Below are positions 18,446-27,277 of a stretch of DNA of 48,698 bases, in pieces. The number at the start of each line of letters is the position of its first letter. Position 1 is the stretch's first letter. The translations under genes and the position numbers were made by a program. The stretch spans positions 1 to 48,698 of the forward strand of contig JALCRR010000012.1 in the NCBI GenBank assembly GCA_022652815.1, read 5' to 3'. This DNA is from Oscillibacter sp. (GTDB taxonomy: Bacteria; Bacillota; Clostridia; Oscillospirales; Oscillospiraceae). Below the pieces are notes generated by a model. The model made no database searches, was not told the DNA's origin, and worked only from the letters and a program-made list of their open reading frames with translations.

Positions 18446-19096
18446 TTAAGTCTGCTGAGCGGTTTTTTTCATAAAGGATATCACTGTTTCCACATGCAGA
18501 TCGATCTGTTTTTTAAAAGACGCCGGGGAATAGTCTGTCTGCGTATAACGAGCGATCTCCATTCTCTGAAGCATACCGATGTAGGTGTTGGAAAGAAGCG
18601 CCGTATATGCGTCCGGGTCAATGTCACTCCGAATGCTTCCATCCTCAATTCCCTTCAGAATTATGGCTTTGCCATACTTCATGGAATTGTTTACCTCATC
18701 TAGATACTGGTCCAAAATTTCACTGGAAAGGTGATTTTCGTACGCAAAAAGCTCCAGCTCCGAGAGCATCAGCCATGGAGAACAGTCCGTCCCGCAAAAC
18801 GAAAACATGATGTAATAAAGCTTGCGCAGCTGCTCCAGACCGGAGGCATCCGCTGGAATTGCAGCCATCATCTCTTCGCAGACGGCATGATACTGCTCTC
18901 TGCCGACGGTTCTCATCACGTCGCAGACAAGCTCAACTTTGTTTCTGAAATATCTGCGAAGCGTACGAATGCCCAACCCGGAGTTCTCGGCCAGAAGCTC
19001 ATAGCTGACAGAGTTCACGCCATATTTCAGCATGCAGTCGTAGGCCATCCGCCGCGCATGCTGCATGTTGTTTTCTCGATCCTGCTCTGTTGGCAT
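18446..19096 (-). CDS. TetR-family transcriptional regulator (216 aa)
   Basis: Typical TetR length. The N-terminal helix-turn-helix spans about residues 10-60 (LAENSGLGIRTLRRYFRNKVEL), followed by a helical ligand-binding domain with SFCGTDCSPWLMLSELELFA. ATG 19096 has AGAGGA nine bases upstream. The gene lies between the minus-strand sensory operon and the plus-strand kinases and is divergent from the 631-aa kinase. Upstream, at 19124-19150, is an inverted repeat that could be its own operator. The other TetR of the locus (13399-14082) is only distantly similar by eye, so they are probably not recent duplicates. Ligand and targets are unknown. Confidence 0.88.
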   Translation of the reverse strand: MPTEQDRENNMQHARRMAYDCMLKYGVNSVSYELLAENSGLGIRTLRRYFRNKVELVCDVMRTVGREQYHAVCEEMMAAIPADASGLEQLRKLYYIMFSFCGTDCSPWLMLSELELFAYENHLSSEILDQYLDEVNNSMKYGKAIILKGIEDGSIRSDIDPDAYTALLSNTYIGMLQRMEIARYTQTDYSPASFKKQIDLHVETVISFMKKTAQQT

Positions 19097-19705
19097 ATCA
19101 GCGATCCTCTTGATATGTTCACCGTCTGTGGCAACATTAATGTCACAGACCGATAAAAAATATAACTTTCCTCATAGTATTCTTATTCATCATACAATTT
19201 TTTTCCCCAAAAAGCAATAGAGCAAAGAACGGGTTCTAGTCTTTTTTTACATATTGTTATTCAAATTTCGGCTCAATCAGTATCTGACAGATCGAAGACT
19301 AACGTTAGGGCAGGGATATCCGGCGAATCGACCAAAAATCGGACTTTGATACCCATTCCAGGCGGCAATCAGTAGAATCATAGCACATCAAATAGAAAGA
19401 AGCTCACGCTTGAATTATCTGTCGGTGGTGCAAAGTGCCCAACTGCTGCACAGATAATGCTGCAATTTTTTCCTTCTATGACGAATTTTGTTGATTTAGG
19501 TCGCAAGGGGAAGTGAAATTATAATGTATTGTTATATGCTCAAAGTGCATGTACATGCTTTTGGATTGGAACAGCACAGCCGGAATGGATCAAATGCACA
19601 TCCATTCAGACGGATCAGACGCTGTATGTCTATATTTTTAGCGATTTAAAATCACCTGTTTACCATGCATGGATGCAGCAGTAGCGAGAAGGAGCGTGAG
19701 CGGAT
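19097..19705. other. 609-base gene-free leader between TetR and the membrane kinase
   Basis: No supported gene. It holds the TetR-proximal inverted repeat (19124-19150), a 9-bp inverted repeat ATTATCTGT/ACAGATAAT (19414-19422 and 19450-19458) followed by T6 near 19465, a TATAAT at 19520-19525 without a good -35, and a 12-base palindrome GCATGTACATGC at 19547-19558. It is AT-rich relative to its neighbours. Structured leader RNA or regulator sites are possible. Confidence 0.5.
19124..19150. promoter_or_regulatory. Inverted repeat upstream of TetR, candidate operator
   Basis: GTCTGTG (19124-19130) and CACAGAC (19144-19150) form perfect 7-bp arms around an inner palindrome ACATTAATGT (19134-19143), 28-54 bases before the TetR start. 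Position and symmetry suit autoregulation; no experimental support. Confidence 0.5.
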
Positions 19706-21601
19706 ATGTGGCATGTAGAGACGGATTATTTTGCGTTGATCCTTTTTGCGATCATGCTATACAAAAACAGAAAACTGAAAAAGGAACATAGCTATCGGGA
19801 TAACGTGTTTTACTATGTCATCCTGGCCAGTGTTTTCAATGTTGTGATTGATATTATCTCCTCTACGGCCATGAACGATGTGACCAACTGGTGGATCTAT
19901 CAGATTACGATGACGGCCTATGTGATTACAATGCCGATGCTTTCCGCCATTTGGGTATGTTATACCGTTGCGCTGATCTATGACGGAAAAAGCCGGAAAG
20001 AACTGCGGAGCTGGTTTGCCTTGATTATGATGCCTTTTTTGGCTTATACCATCTTGGCGCTCACAAATTCTTTTACCGGATTGTTTTTCGGGTTGACGGC
20101 AGATATTCAGTATTCCCGCGGCCCACTGTTTATGCCGGTTGGAGTGGGCTTTATTATGCTTTATTCTGTGATTGGCGTTGTCATTGTGCTGCTGAATCGA
20201 AAACGGATTCAGCCGCGTTCCAATGTCATGCTGCTGGCTCTCTTCTTTTGCACCACGGCGCTCTCCATATGGATTCAGCTGGCCAATCCGGGCTGGCTGA
20301 TCATCAACGCCTGCTATGCCATCATTTATGTTTGGTGTGACATAACCATTGAGGAACAGCGCCGCAAGGGGCTTCTGGATGAAATTCGGCAAAAAAATGA
20401 ACAGCTCGAAGAAGCTGTGGAGTGTGCAAAAGTAGCGTCGCAAGCAAAATCAAGCTTTCTTGCAAACATCAGCCACGATATGCGCACCCCAATGAACGGA
20501 ATTATCGGTCTGACAGGGCTCCTGCTGGACAAAAAGAATCTGCCCGCCGATGTTCAAAGCGACATTACCGCGATTGATGATTCGGCGAAATACCTGCTGA
20601 GTCTCATTAACGACACGCTGGATATGAGCAAGATCGAAAGCAATAAACTGACGCTTCATCCTGAGACCGTCGACTCCAAAACGCTGATTGACAATATTGT
20701 GATGACAGTGTCACCCTCTGCAGCTGCAAAGGGCGTTACCATTGAGGTCGTGCCGATCCATGTCGAGTTTGCAAATATCCGCGTGGATCGGGTGCGCGTC
20801 CAGCAGATCTTTATCAATGTGCTTTCCAATGCGGTCAAGTTTACGCCCAATGGCGGGAAAATCCGAATAGAGATCGAATGCTTGAAACGGGAAAACGGAA
20901 TCGCCTATGACCGTATCAGTGTGGAAGATACCGGGATCGGTATGAGCCAGGAGTTCCTGCCAAATGTTTTTGACCCCTTTGCGCAGGAGAATCAGCAGAT
21001 TTCCAGCAGCTATACCGGCACCGGGCTTGGCATGGCGATTGTAAAAAGGCTTGTGGAGCTGATGGGCGGCACGATCCAGGTGGAGAGCGAGTTGGGCGTC
21101 GGGACAAAGGTGACGGCCTATCTCAATTTTGAACGTGTGGACGGCTCTCATACCGAGACAACAGAAAAGCACTGCGTCATCAGCGCCGACGCATTGAATA
21201 AAAAACGAATCTTGCTTTGCGAGGACCATCCGCTCAACACCCAGATTGCAACAAGGCTTCTGAAAAAGAGAGGAATGCTGGTAGAATGCGCCGAAAATGG
21301 ACAGGTCGCCGTGAATCGATTCAAGCAATCGGAAATTGGACACTTTGACGCCATATTGATGGATATTCGGATGCCTGTCATGGATGGGCTGATGGCAGCA
21401 AAAGCCATTCGTGCCCTTGACCGTGCAGATGCGAAGGACATCCCGATAATCGCAATGACCGCCAATGCCTTTGACGAGGATGTGCAAAAATCCAAGGCTG
21501 CCGGAATGAATGTGCACCTGGCAAAGCCAATCGATCCGCAGCAGATGTACCAGACGCTGTATGATTGGATCTGCGGGAAGGACAAAACGCAAAAATCCTA
21601 A
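19706..21601 (+). CDS. Membrane-bound hybrid histidine kinase (631 aa)
   Basis: The N-terminal ~215 residues contain about six or seven hydrophobic segments (for example YFALILFAIML, VFYYVILASVFNVVIDII, LLALFFCTTALSIWIQLA), so it is an integral membrane sensor. A short coiled coil (about 220-245) leads to HisKA (His257 in SHDMRTPMNGIIG), then the ATPase domain (NVLSNAVKFTP, DTGIGM, GTGLGMAI) and a C-terminal receiver (Asp553 in LMDIRMPVMDG). There is no PAS domain, in contrast with the minus-strand giants. The ATG is preceded by AAGGAG at a rather long spacing of 12. The receiver tail (NAFDEDVQKSKAAGMN, PQQMYQTLYDW) almost matches that of the 1349-aa kinase. It is followed after 168 bases by another hybrid kinase on the same strand. 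Signal and phosphate partner are unknown. Confidence 0.92.
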   Translation: MWHVETDYFALILFAIMLYKNRKLKKEHSYRDNVFYYVILASVFNVVIDIISSTAMNDVTNWWIYQITMTAYVITMPMLSAIWVCYTVALIYDGKSRKELRSWFALIMMPFLAYTILALTNSFTGLFFGLTADIQYSRGPLFMPVGVGFIMLYSVIGVVIVLLNRKRIQPRSNVMLLALFFCTTALSIWIQLANPGWLIINACYAIIYVWCDITIEEQRRKGLLDEIRQKNEQLEEAVECAKVASQAKSSFLANISHDMRTPMNGIIGLTGLLLDKKNLPADVQSDITAIDDSAKYLLSLINDTLDMSKIESNKLTLHPETVDSKTLIDNIVMTVSPSAAAKGVTIEVVPIHVEFANIRVDRVRVQQIFINVLSNAVKFTPNGGKIRIEIECLKRENGIAYDRISVEDTGIGMSQEFLPNVFDPFAQENQQISSSYTGTGLGMAIVKRLVELMGGTIQVESELGVGTKVTAYLNFERVDGSHTETTEKHCVISADALNKKRILLCEDHPLNTQIATRLLKKRGMLVECAENGQVAVNRFKQSEIGHFDAILMDIRMPVMDGLMAAKAIRALDRADAKDIPIIAMTANAFDEDVQKSKAAGMNVHLAKPIDPQQMYQTLYDWICGKDKTQKS

Positions 21602-21769
21602 TGCACTCGATTACGTCGGTTTTGCCTGCGCATACCTTGTGGAGTGTAGCAGGCCACCTTTCGGAAAATTTTAAAGTGCTGTTTGAACATGTTTTTTAAA
21701 AAAGAAACGCTTATGGCAGCAAATGGGTCATGAAAGAATCTGAACATACATTGGCGCAGAGGAAAGAAT

Positions 21770-23476
21770 ATGATAAAAGGATTGGACAACACAAAGGAGC
21801 AGCAAGAGCTTTTTCAGTCACTCATCCGAGACTATAACGCAATTTATTATGTCAACTTAGATGAGGACAGATTCTCCGTTCTTTATGCCAACAAGGTTGT
21901 TAATCAGGATGTTCGGCGTGCGGATTTTGAAGAAAAGCTCTTTAGCCAGGCAATGGCGGAGTTTACGCAAAGATATGTCCGAGAAGAGGACAAGCACATG
22001 CTTTTGCAGCTTACCGAGTGCAAGTATGTCATAAAAAGGCTGGAAGAAGAGGACTCTTACGCGTTTCGATATCGCGTCAATCCGTTAAACGGTTTGGAGT
22101 TTTTTGAAGTATGCATGGCAAAGCCGAGCGGGACCAGCGCGGGGAACTTTGCAATTATGACGGTGCGTAACTGCAATAAACAGGCGCGCGAAGAGCTGGC
22201 ATATCAGCTTGAAATTGAGGAGAGAAACACCGAACTCAAGGCAGCCTTAGCTGCGGCGAAACAGGCCGAGCGATCCAAGGCGGACTTTTTTGCAAGAATG
22301 AGCCATGACTTGAGAACCCCGATGAATGTGATTTTAGGGCTTGCCGGGTTATCTGCGGACGAAAGCAGCATGGAGCAGATGCAGGAAAACATGAAAAAAA
22401 TATATTCCGCCGGTGAATATCTGCTTAAAATCATCAATGACAGCTTGGATTTTCAAAAAATTGAAGCGGGTGGCTTGCAATTAAATCCGGAAATTGTCCG
22501 CACGAAGGATTTGATCGCCAGCGTCACCGAACTGGCTACCCGGGCAAATAAGGACAAGCCGCTGGAGATCAGACTCCAAAATAAAGGCGTGAATGAGGAT
22601 GCCTATTTGAAGGTGGATCCCATACGGATCAAGCAGGCGTTCGTAAATCTGCTGAGTAATGCCATCAAGTTTACTCCCGCCGGCGGAACGGTGGAGGTCA
22701 CGCTTGAGGTGATGGAAAGAAAAGAATCCGCGGTTCATGACCGAATCACAATTTCGGATACAGGAATCGGAATGAGCGAGGATTTTATCAAGAACAAAAT
22801 TTTCAAACCGTTTGCCCAGGAACACAACGAGGTTACGTCCAATTATGCGGGGACAGGCTTGGGGCTGTCCATTGTAAAGCAGCTTTTGGATCTAATGGGC
22901 GCAACAATCAAAGTGGAAAGCGAGCTGGGCGAGGGCACAAGGTTTACGGTGGATATTGACTTTGAAGTGGTGGATGCCGAAAAGGCAAAACAGTCGATTC
23001 AGGCAAAGCAGGAGAAAAACGGCAGAGTTGCGCCCCAATTAGATGGAATCCGCGTGCTATTGGTGGAGGATCATCCGCTCAATGCCCAAATCGCCATAAA
23101 ACTGCTCAACAAGGTGGGCTGTGAGGTTACCTGGGCGGAGAACGGGAAACTGGGCGTGGATGAATTCCTACGCTCGGAGCCGTTCCAATATAACGCTGTT
23201 TTAATGGATATCCGCATGCCGGTGATGAACGGTCTGGAGGCGGCAAAGGAGATCCGCAGACAGGAACGGCAAGATGCCAAACGTGTGCCGATCATTGCCA
23301 TGACAGCAAACGCCTATGAAGAAGATATCCGGGCTTCACTGGATGCCGGAATGAACGCACACCTGGCAAAGCCCTTTCATCCGCAGAAATTATACGAAGA
23401 ACTAGAAAAATGGGTGCGGAGTGCTGCTCCAGAGAACGAGGGGGACAGTAATTTGCAAAGGCCATTTTTTGATTGA
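21770..23476 (+). CDS. Soluble hybrid histidine kinase (568 aa)
   Basis: Residues 1-130 form a PAS-like input (YNAIYYVNLDEDRFSVLYAN, then YAFRYRV), then a short coiled coil and HisKA with His179 in SHDLRTPMNVILG. The ATPase domain has NLLSNAIKFTP, DTGIGM and GTGLGLSI. The C-terminal receiver has VEDHPLNAQIA and Asp480 in LMDIRMPVMNG. No membrane segment is seen. The ATG at 21770 follows AGAGGAAAG. It belongs to the same kinase family as the others here but has the shortest sensory part. The 168-base gap after the membrane kinase has no terminator with a T-tract, so the two may be co-transcribed. The next gene is the MarR unit with its own promoter. Confidence 0.92.
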   Translation: MIKGLDNTKEQQELFQSLIRDYNAIYYVNLDEDRFSVLYANKVVNQDVRRADFEEKLFSQAMAEFTQRYVREEDKHMLLQLTECKYVIKRLEEEDSYAFRYRVNPLNGLEFFEVCMAKPSGTSAGNFAIMTVRNCNKQAREELAYQLEIEERNTELKAALAAAKQAERSKADFFARMSHDLRTPMNVILGLAGLSADESSMEQMQENMKKIYSAGEYLLKIINDSLDFQKIEAGGLQLNPEIVRTKDLIASVTELATRANKDKPLEIRLQNKGVNEDAYLKVDPIRIKQAFVNLLSNAIKFTPAGGTVEVTLEVMERKESAVHDRITISDTGIGMSEDFIKNKIFKPFAQEHNEVTSNYAGTGLGLSIVKQLLDLMGATIKVESELGEGTRFTVDIDFEVVDAEKAKQSIQAKQEKNGRVAPQLDGIRVLLVEDHPLNAQIAIKLLNKVGCEVTWAENGKLGVDEFLRSEPFQYNAVLMDIRMPVMNGLEAAKEIRRQERQDAKRVPIIAMTANAYEEDIRASLDAGMNAHLAKPFHPQKLYEELEKWVRSAAPENEGDSNLQRPFFD

Positions 23477-23501
23477 CGGGTGCCTATAAACGTGGTAGAA
23501 T
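23473..23501 (+). promoter_or_regulatory. Promoter of the marR-MATE-flavoprotein unit
   Basis: TTGACG (23473-23478), a 17-base spacer and TAGAAT (23496-23501). The -35 overlaps the stop of the preceding kinase gene; the -10 lies at the left end of the large inverted repeat. Confidence 0.75.
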
Positions 23502-23536
23502 GCTCAACTGTTGATACTTCAACAGTTGAGCATTCT
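23497..23536. promoter_or_regulatory. Perfect inverted repeat, probable MarR operator
   Basis: AGAATGCTCAACTGTTGA (23497-23514) and its exact reverse complement (23519-23536) are separated by four bases (TACT). The repeat covers most of the -10 and the transcription start, and ends 17 bases before the GTG of the MarR gene. MarR proteins commonly bind such palindromes and repress their own operon; binding is inferred from position. On RNA it would also form a very stable hairpin near the 5' end. Confidence 0.8.
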
Positions 23537-23553
23537 AATTGAGGTGAGTTGTC

Positions 23554-23988
23554 GTGCAATTTCACAGTTTGTATCTGCTTCTTCGCTGCGCCAAAGAGTT
23601 TGGCCACGGTAAAATCAAGAGTATGGGCTTCAGCGATACCGAGCATCTGATCTGTACCTTTCTTCTTGGCCACGACCATGCGTCGCAGGACGATGTTGCG
23701 GACGCACTGAAGCTGGATAAAACAACCGTTGCAAAAGCTCTGCTGTCCCTTGAAAAAAGGGGATTTGTGGAGAGAGCGGTGAACAGCCAGAACAGGCGAA
23801 AATACGCACTGACACTGACAAACAGCGGACGGGACAGCATTTCTGACATTGTGGATGTATACGATGCGTGGTTTCGGGAGGTCAGCGCCTGCTTGACACA
23901 TCAAGAGCAGCTGCAGTTTGAGGAATATTGCGGACGACTGCTGACCGTAGCGGAAAAATTGAACAAGGAGAGCAACGAAATTGGGTAA
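23554..23988 (+). CDS. MarR-family transcriptional regulator (144 aa)
   Basis: Small winged-helix protein of usual MarR length. The central region has SQDDVADALKLDKTTVAKAL (recognition helix) and the wing KRGFVERAVNSQNRRKYALT with the conserved R-x-x-x-L pattern. The start is GTG 23554, preceded by GAGGTGAG. The MATE gene overlaps its end by eight bases, so the regulator is co-transcribed with the transporter and the following flavoprotein. This is the usual layout of a drug- or oxidant-responsive repressor controlling an efflux pump. The perfect inverted repeat over the promoter is the likely binding site. The inducing compound is unknown. Confidence 0.92.
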   Translation: MQFHSLYLLLRCAKEFGHGKIKSMGFSDTEHLICTFLLGHDHASQDDVADALKLDKTTVAKALLSLEKRGFVERAVNSQNRRKYALTLTNSGRDSISDIVDVYDAWFREVSACLTHQEQLQFEEYCGRLLTVAEKLNKESNEIG

Positions 23989-25369
23989 TAAGCAAACAGA
24001 ACTGATGGGCAATGCCCCCGTTTCAACAGCCATTTTGAAGCTGTCGATTCCCGTGGTCTGCGGCATGATGGTGCAGGTTTTATATAACCTGGTGGATACA
24101 TTTTTTATTGGCAGGCTGCACGATCAGAATCAGCTGACCGCCGCCAGCATCACAACGCCGGTGTTCATGATTCTCATGGCCATATCGACCATTGTGTCTA
24201 CCGGCGCCGCATCCTATATTTCGCGCTGCATCGGGCGCAAAGACAGCGAAAGAGCGAACAGAACCCTGACGACCGGCGTCATGATTTGCACGGCTCTGGC
24301 CGTAGTGGCCATGTCAGCGGGACTGCTGCTGATCAAGCCGTTCGTCATGGCGCTGGGCGCATCTGCCGAAGTATACCCGTTTGCCCGCCAGTATGTGATG
24401 GTCATGCTGCTGGGCGCCATTCCGGTGATGCTCAGCTTTACAGGCGGACAGATGCTGCGCGCCGAGGGCGCGGCGATGCCCTCCATCATCGGTATGATGA
24501 TTGGTACCGTTGCCAACGTCATTTTTGACCCGATTTTTATTTTTGGCCTGCATTTGGGTATTTTGGGCGCAGGAATTGCCACGGTTTTGGGCAACGTCGC
24601 GGCGCTGGGATATTATATCTGGTATTATCTGTCCGGAAAATCTATCCTGCGGATCAAACCGTCCTATCTCACCCGAGACAAAGCAATCTGGAAGGAAATC
24701 TTTTTTATCGGAATTCCCGCCTGCTTAAGCCAGCTGCTTTCCAGTGCGGCCTTGATGACATTAAACAACCAGGCAAAAGCATACGGTGATACGGTCTTAG
24801 CCGGCATGGGCGTATCGTCAAAGCTGGCCTTCATCGGCACATTTATCTTTATGGGTTTTGCCGCAGGCTGCCAGCCGCTGATCGGCTATAATTACGGTGC
24901 CCAAAATTACAAACGCGTGCGGGAAATTTTCAAGACCGGTATGATGATGACGTGCTGTATCGGCATTGTACTGACCGTCGTTTTCTGGCTTTTTGCCGAC
25001 GGATTGGTTGCCTTTTTTACTCCGCTGCCGGAGGTCGTTATACAGGGAGCCCGCGTATTTCGAATCAGCATTTTTGCCTTTGTGATTTTGGGGCCGCAGA
25101 TGCTTGCAACCACAGGCATTCAGGCGTTCGGCAAAGCAAAGGAATCCCTAATTCTGTCTGTCGCCCGACAGGGGTTCGTTTACATTCCACTGCTGTTTCT
25201 GCTGCAGTCATGGATGGGCTTCACCGGCTTGATCTGGGCGCAGCCGATTGCCGATGCCATTACGCTTTGTCTGGGCCTTGCGTTCTTAAAGGTGATTTTG
25301 AAGAAATGTACCCGTGAAGATTCCTCCGATCATACGGACGCGGAGGACACAGCCCGGGAATCGGATTAA
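23981..25369 (+). CDS. MATE-family efflux transporter (462 aa)
   Basis: Multidrug and toxic-compound extrusion protein of typical length with about 12 membrane segments in two homologous halves (start of half 1: PVSTAILKLSIPVVCGMMVQ; half 2 near IGIPACLSQLL). Family motifs include YNLVDTFFIGR, the conserved GQMLRAEG (helix 4-5) and GCQPLIGYNYGA. MATE pumps export cationic or amphipathic compounds using a sodium or proton gradient. The start is TTG 23981, overlapping the MarR stop, with AAGGAG ten bases upstream. It is in one unit with the MarR repressor before it and a flavoprotein 12 bases after it. The substrate cannot be read from the sequence. Confidence 0.95.
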   Translation: MGNKQTELMGNAPVSTAILKLSIPVVCGMMVQVLYNLVDTFFIGRLHDQNQLTAASITTPVFMILMAISTIVSTGAASYISRCIGRKDSERANRTLTTGVMICTALAVVAMSAGLLLIKPFVMALGASAEVYPFARQYVMVMLLGAIPVMLSFTGGQMLRAEGAAMPSIIGMMIGTVANVIFDPIFIFGLHLGILGAGIATVLGNVAALGYYIWYYLSGKSILRIKPSYLTRDKAIWKEIFFIGIPACLSQLLSSAALMTLNNQAKAYGDTVLAGMGVSSKLAFIGTFIFMGFAAGCQPLIGYNYGAQNYKRVREIFKTGMMMTCCIGIVLTVVFWLFADGLVAFFTPLPEVVIQGARVFRISIFAFVILGPQMLATTGIQAFGKAKESLILSVARQGFVYIPLLFLLQSWMGFTGLIWAQPIADAITLCLGLAFLKVILKKCTREDSSDHTDAEDTARESD

Positions 25370-25381
25370 AGGGGCGATTTG

Positions 25382-26128
25382 ATGAAAAAGGTTGTTGCGT
25401 TGCTGGGAAGCAAGCGCAGGGGGAACACATACCATCTTCTGATACAGATCAAGGCACTCCTGGCAGAAAACGATGTTGATCTGGAAATCATCGAGCTGTA
25501 TCGCTTTGAAATCAAGGATTGTGCGGGCTGCACCGTCTGCGTGTCAAAAGGCAGCTGCATCCTTTCCGACGATGTTCCGCAAATCATGGAGCAACTGGTA
25601 AAGGCAGACGGAATTATTCTGGCCTCTCCGGTGTATCTGCAGCAGGTCAGCGGCAAGATAAAAACCTTTATTGACCGTACCTGCAGCTGGTACCACAGAC
25701 CTGCCCTCACAAAAAAGCCGATTCTGTGCGTTGCCACAACCAAGGGCTCCGGCCTGAAGGCCACGCTTTCCTATCTTCAAAACGTTGCAACGCAGTGGGG
25801 CGCACTGAACGCCGGGGCCATCGGCAGAACAATTTTCAATCTGGAAAAGCACGTTGGAAAACGAGAAATTGCAAAATTTCTGCAGCTTTTGGATGATCCG
25901 GAAAGCTATGCCCCAACCCTGCACCAGCTGATCGAGTTTGAGGTGCAGAAATCGCTTGCCCTCACGTTAAGCGAACTGGACACGGCCTACTGGAATGCAC
26001 ACAACTGGAGCAATCAGTCCTATTTTTATCCGTGTAAAAGGGTGCCCTTTAAGCGCGCTATCAGCGGCGCCATCGGAAATCTGATGCGAAAGCGCATGGG
26101 GAAAAGAAACACGGATATTTCTCATTAA
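25382..26128 (+). CDS. NADPH-dependent FMN reductase / iron-sulfur flavoprotein-like (248 aa)
   Basis: The N-terminal flavodoxin-like fold has the FMN-phosphate loop GSKRRGNTYHLL and the active-site stretch ASPVYLQQVSGKIKTFIDR. Cysteines 47, 50, 53 and 59 (C-x2-C-x2-C-x5-C) resemble the compact 4Fe-4S motif of iron-sulfur flavoproteins. The C-terminal ~70 residues are a basic extension not typical of the minimal fold. ATG 25382 is preferred over TTG 25379. It is third in the MarR-MATE unit, which suggests a role in reducing the compound that the pump exports or the regulator senses (inference). The electron donor and substrate are unknown. Confidence 0.85.
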   Translation: MKKVVALLGSKRRGNTYHLLIQIKALLAENDVDLEIIELYRFEIKDCAGCTVCVSKGSCILSDDVPQIMEQLVKADGIILASPVYLQQVSGKIKTFIDRTCSWYHRPALTKKPILCVATTKGSGLKATLSYLQNVATQWGALNAGAIGRTIFNLEKHVGKREIAKFLQLLDDPESYAPTLHQLIEFEVQKSLALTLSELDTAYWNAHNWSNQSYFYPCKRVPFKRAISGAIGNLMRKRMGKRNTDISH

Positions 26129-26244
26129 CCTAAAAAACGGCTGCGGTACGAGGGGCGTCATCGAGAAAACCCGAGCTTGTTCTTTGCGGGATATTTGCGA
26201 AAAATCAACCTGCCAATTCAAGAAAGTGCGAGGGAGGGATCGGC

Positions 26245-26808
26245 ATGAAACAACTTGCGAATTGCATCACATTTGCACGGTTTCTGTTCGCCGTGGGGAT
26301 GGTGCTGGCTGCCCCGTTTTCCGCGGCTTTTTGGATCTGCTATTTTGGCGGCGGGGTCAGCGATCTGCTGGACGGCCCCGTCGCACGCTATCTGCACATA
26401 CAAAGTGATGTCGGTGCAAAGCTGGACAGCGCCGCCGACCTTGCCTTTGCGGCGGCGATTGCGGTGGTTGCCGTGAGGCACATTCCGCTTCCCAGGTGGC
26501 TCTGGGCTTGCGCCGGGTGCATTGCCGCTGTGCGGCTTGCGGGCTACGGCATTGGCTTTGCCAAGTATCGCACCTTTCCCGCTCTGCACACGTTGGCCAA
26601 CAAGGCAACCGGCGCGCTGATCTTTGGGTTTCCGCTTTTGTATGCGATCCTGGGAATGACCGCGGCGGGCATCATCCTGTGCGCGGCGGCGCTACTTTCG
26701 TCTGTGGAGGAGCTTGTAATCACACTCAACTCTCCCACTCTGAACCGGGACTGCAAGGGAATCTTGCAAATGAATACCATAAGGAGGCAAAACCATGAAC
26801 GAGCGTGA
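26245..26808 (+). CDS. CDP-alcohol phosphatidyltransferase family membrane protein (187 aa)
   Basis: The diagnostic CDP-alcohol phosphotransferase motif DG-x2-AR-x8-G-x3-D-x3-D is complete: DGPVAR at about residues 48-53, then G, D and D in GAKLDSAADL. The aspartates bind the metal and CDP substrate. Several membrane segments follow. Family members join a CDP-diacylglycerol (or similar) to an alcohol such as glycerol-3-phosphate, serine or inositol; the specific alcohol is not readable here. The ATG at 26245 follows GGGAGGG. It overlaps the next gene by 14 bases, so the two are co-transcribed. The 116 bases before it hold no gene. Confidence 0.9.
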   Translation: MKQLANCITFARFLFAVGMVLAAPFSAAFWICYFGGGVSDLLDGPVARYLHIQSDVGAKLDSAADLAFAAAIAVVAVRHIPLPRWLWACAGCIAAVRLAGYGIGFAKYRTFPALHTLANKATGALIFGFPLLYAILGMTAAGIILCAAALLSSVEELVITLNSPTLNRDCKGILQMNTIRRQNHERA

Positions 26809-27277
26809 AGAACTGCTGGCACGTCTGACCGACAAAGACGCTGGGGCTGCCTGTGCCTTTGCGGACGCCGTTGCGGCGGAGAGCCGGGAGAGTGACCGGT
26901 ATTTTTTATATCTGGATGACTTTGCCGCGCTGCTGCGTCACAAAAATTCGCTGGTGCGAAACCGTGCCATTTCCATTCTTGCCGCGCTTGCCCGCTGGGA
27001 CACCCAAAACCGCTATGACGCCTTGATGGGCGAGTTTCTGCCCCATATCACGGACGAAAAGCCCATTACTGCCCGGCAGTGCATTAAGGCGCTGCCTGAG
27101 ATTGCGGCTGCAAAGCCGAACTTGATCCCCCAAATCCGATCGACGCTGGAAAACGCCGATCTTGACGGCTATCGCGACAGCATGCAGCCGCTGATCCTCA
27201 AGGACATCGTGGGTGCGCTGCAGCAGCTTGCAGCGCTGGAAAAGAAATCTGAGAAGATCATAGACGATCTGAATTGA
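26795..27277 (+). CDS. Small all-helical protein, HEAT-repeat-like (160 aa)
   Basis: Entirely alpha-helical by composition, with helices resembling HEAT-type repeats (FAALLRHKNSLVRNRAISILA, ITARQCIKALPEIAA). No catalytic motif is seen and I do not recognise a named family with certainty. Start ATG 26795 has a strong AAGGAGG. It overlaps the end of the phosphatidyltransferase gene by 14 bases, so translation is coupled. It runs convergently into the YjbR gene, with 20 bases of overlapping coding sequence. It may be a scaffold or a protein-protein adaptor (inference). Confidence 0.8.
   Translation: MNEREELLARLTDKDAGAACAFADAVAAESRESDRYFLYLDDFAALLRHKNSLVRNRAISILAALARWDTQNRYDALMGEFLPHITDEKPITARQCIKALPEIAAAKPNLIPQIRSTLENADLDGYRDSMQPLILKDIVGALQQLAALEKKSEKIIDDLN

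Noticed and set aside
19097-19705. Possible c-di-GMP riboswitch near the sensory genes
   Set aside because: The conserved GEMM elements (CACGCACAGGGCAAACC-like and ACGCAAAGC-like) could not be found on either strand.
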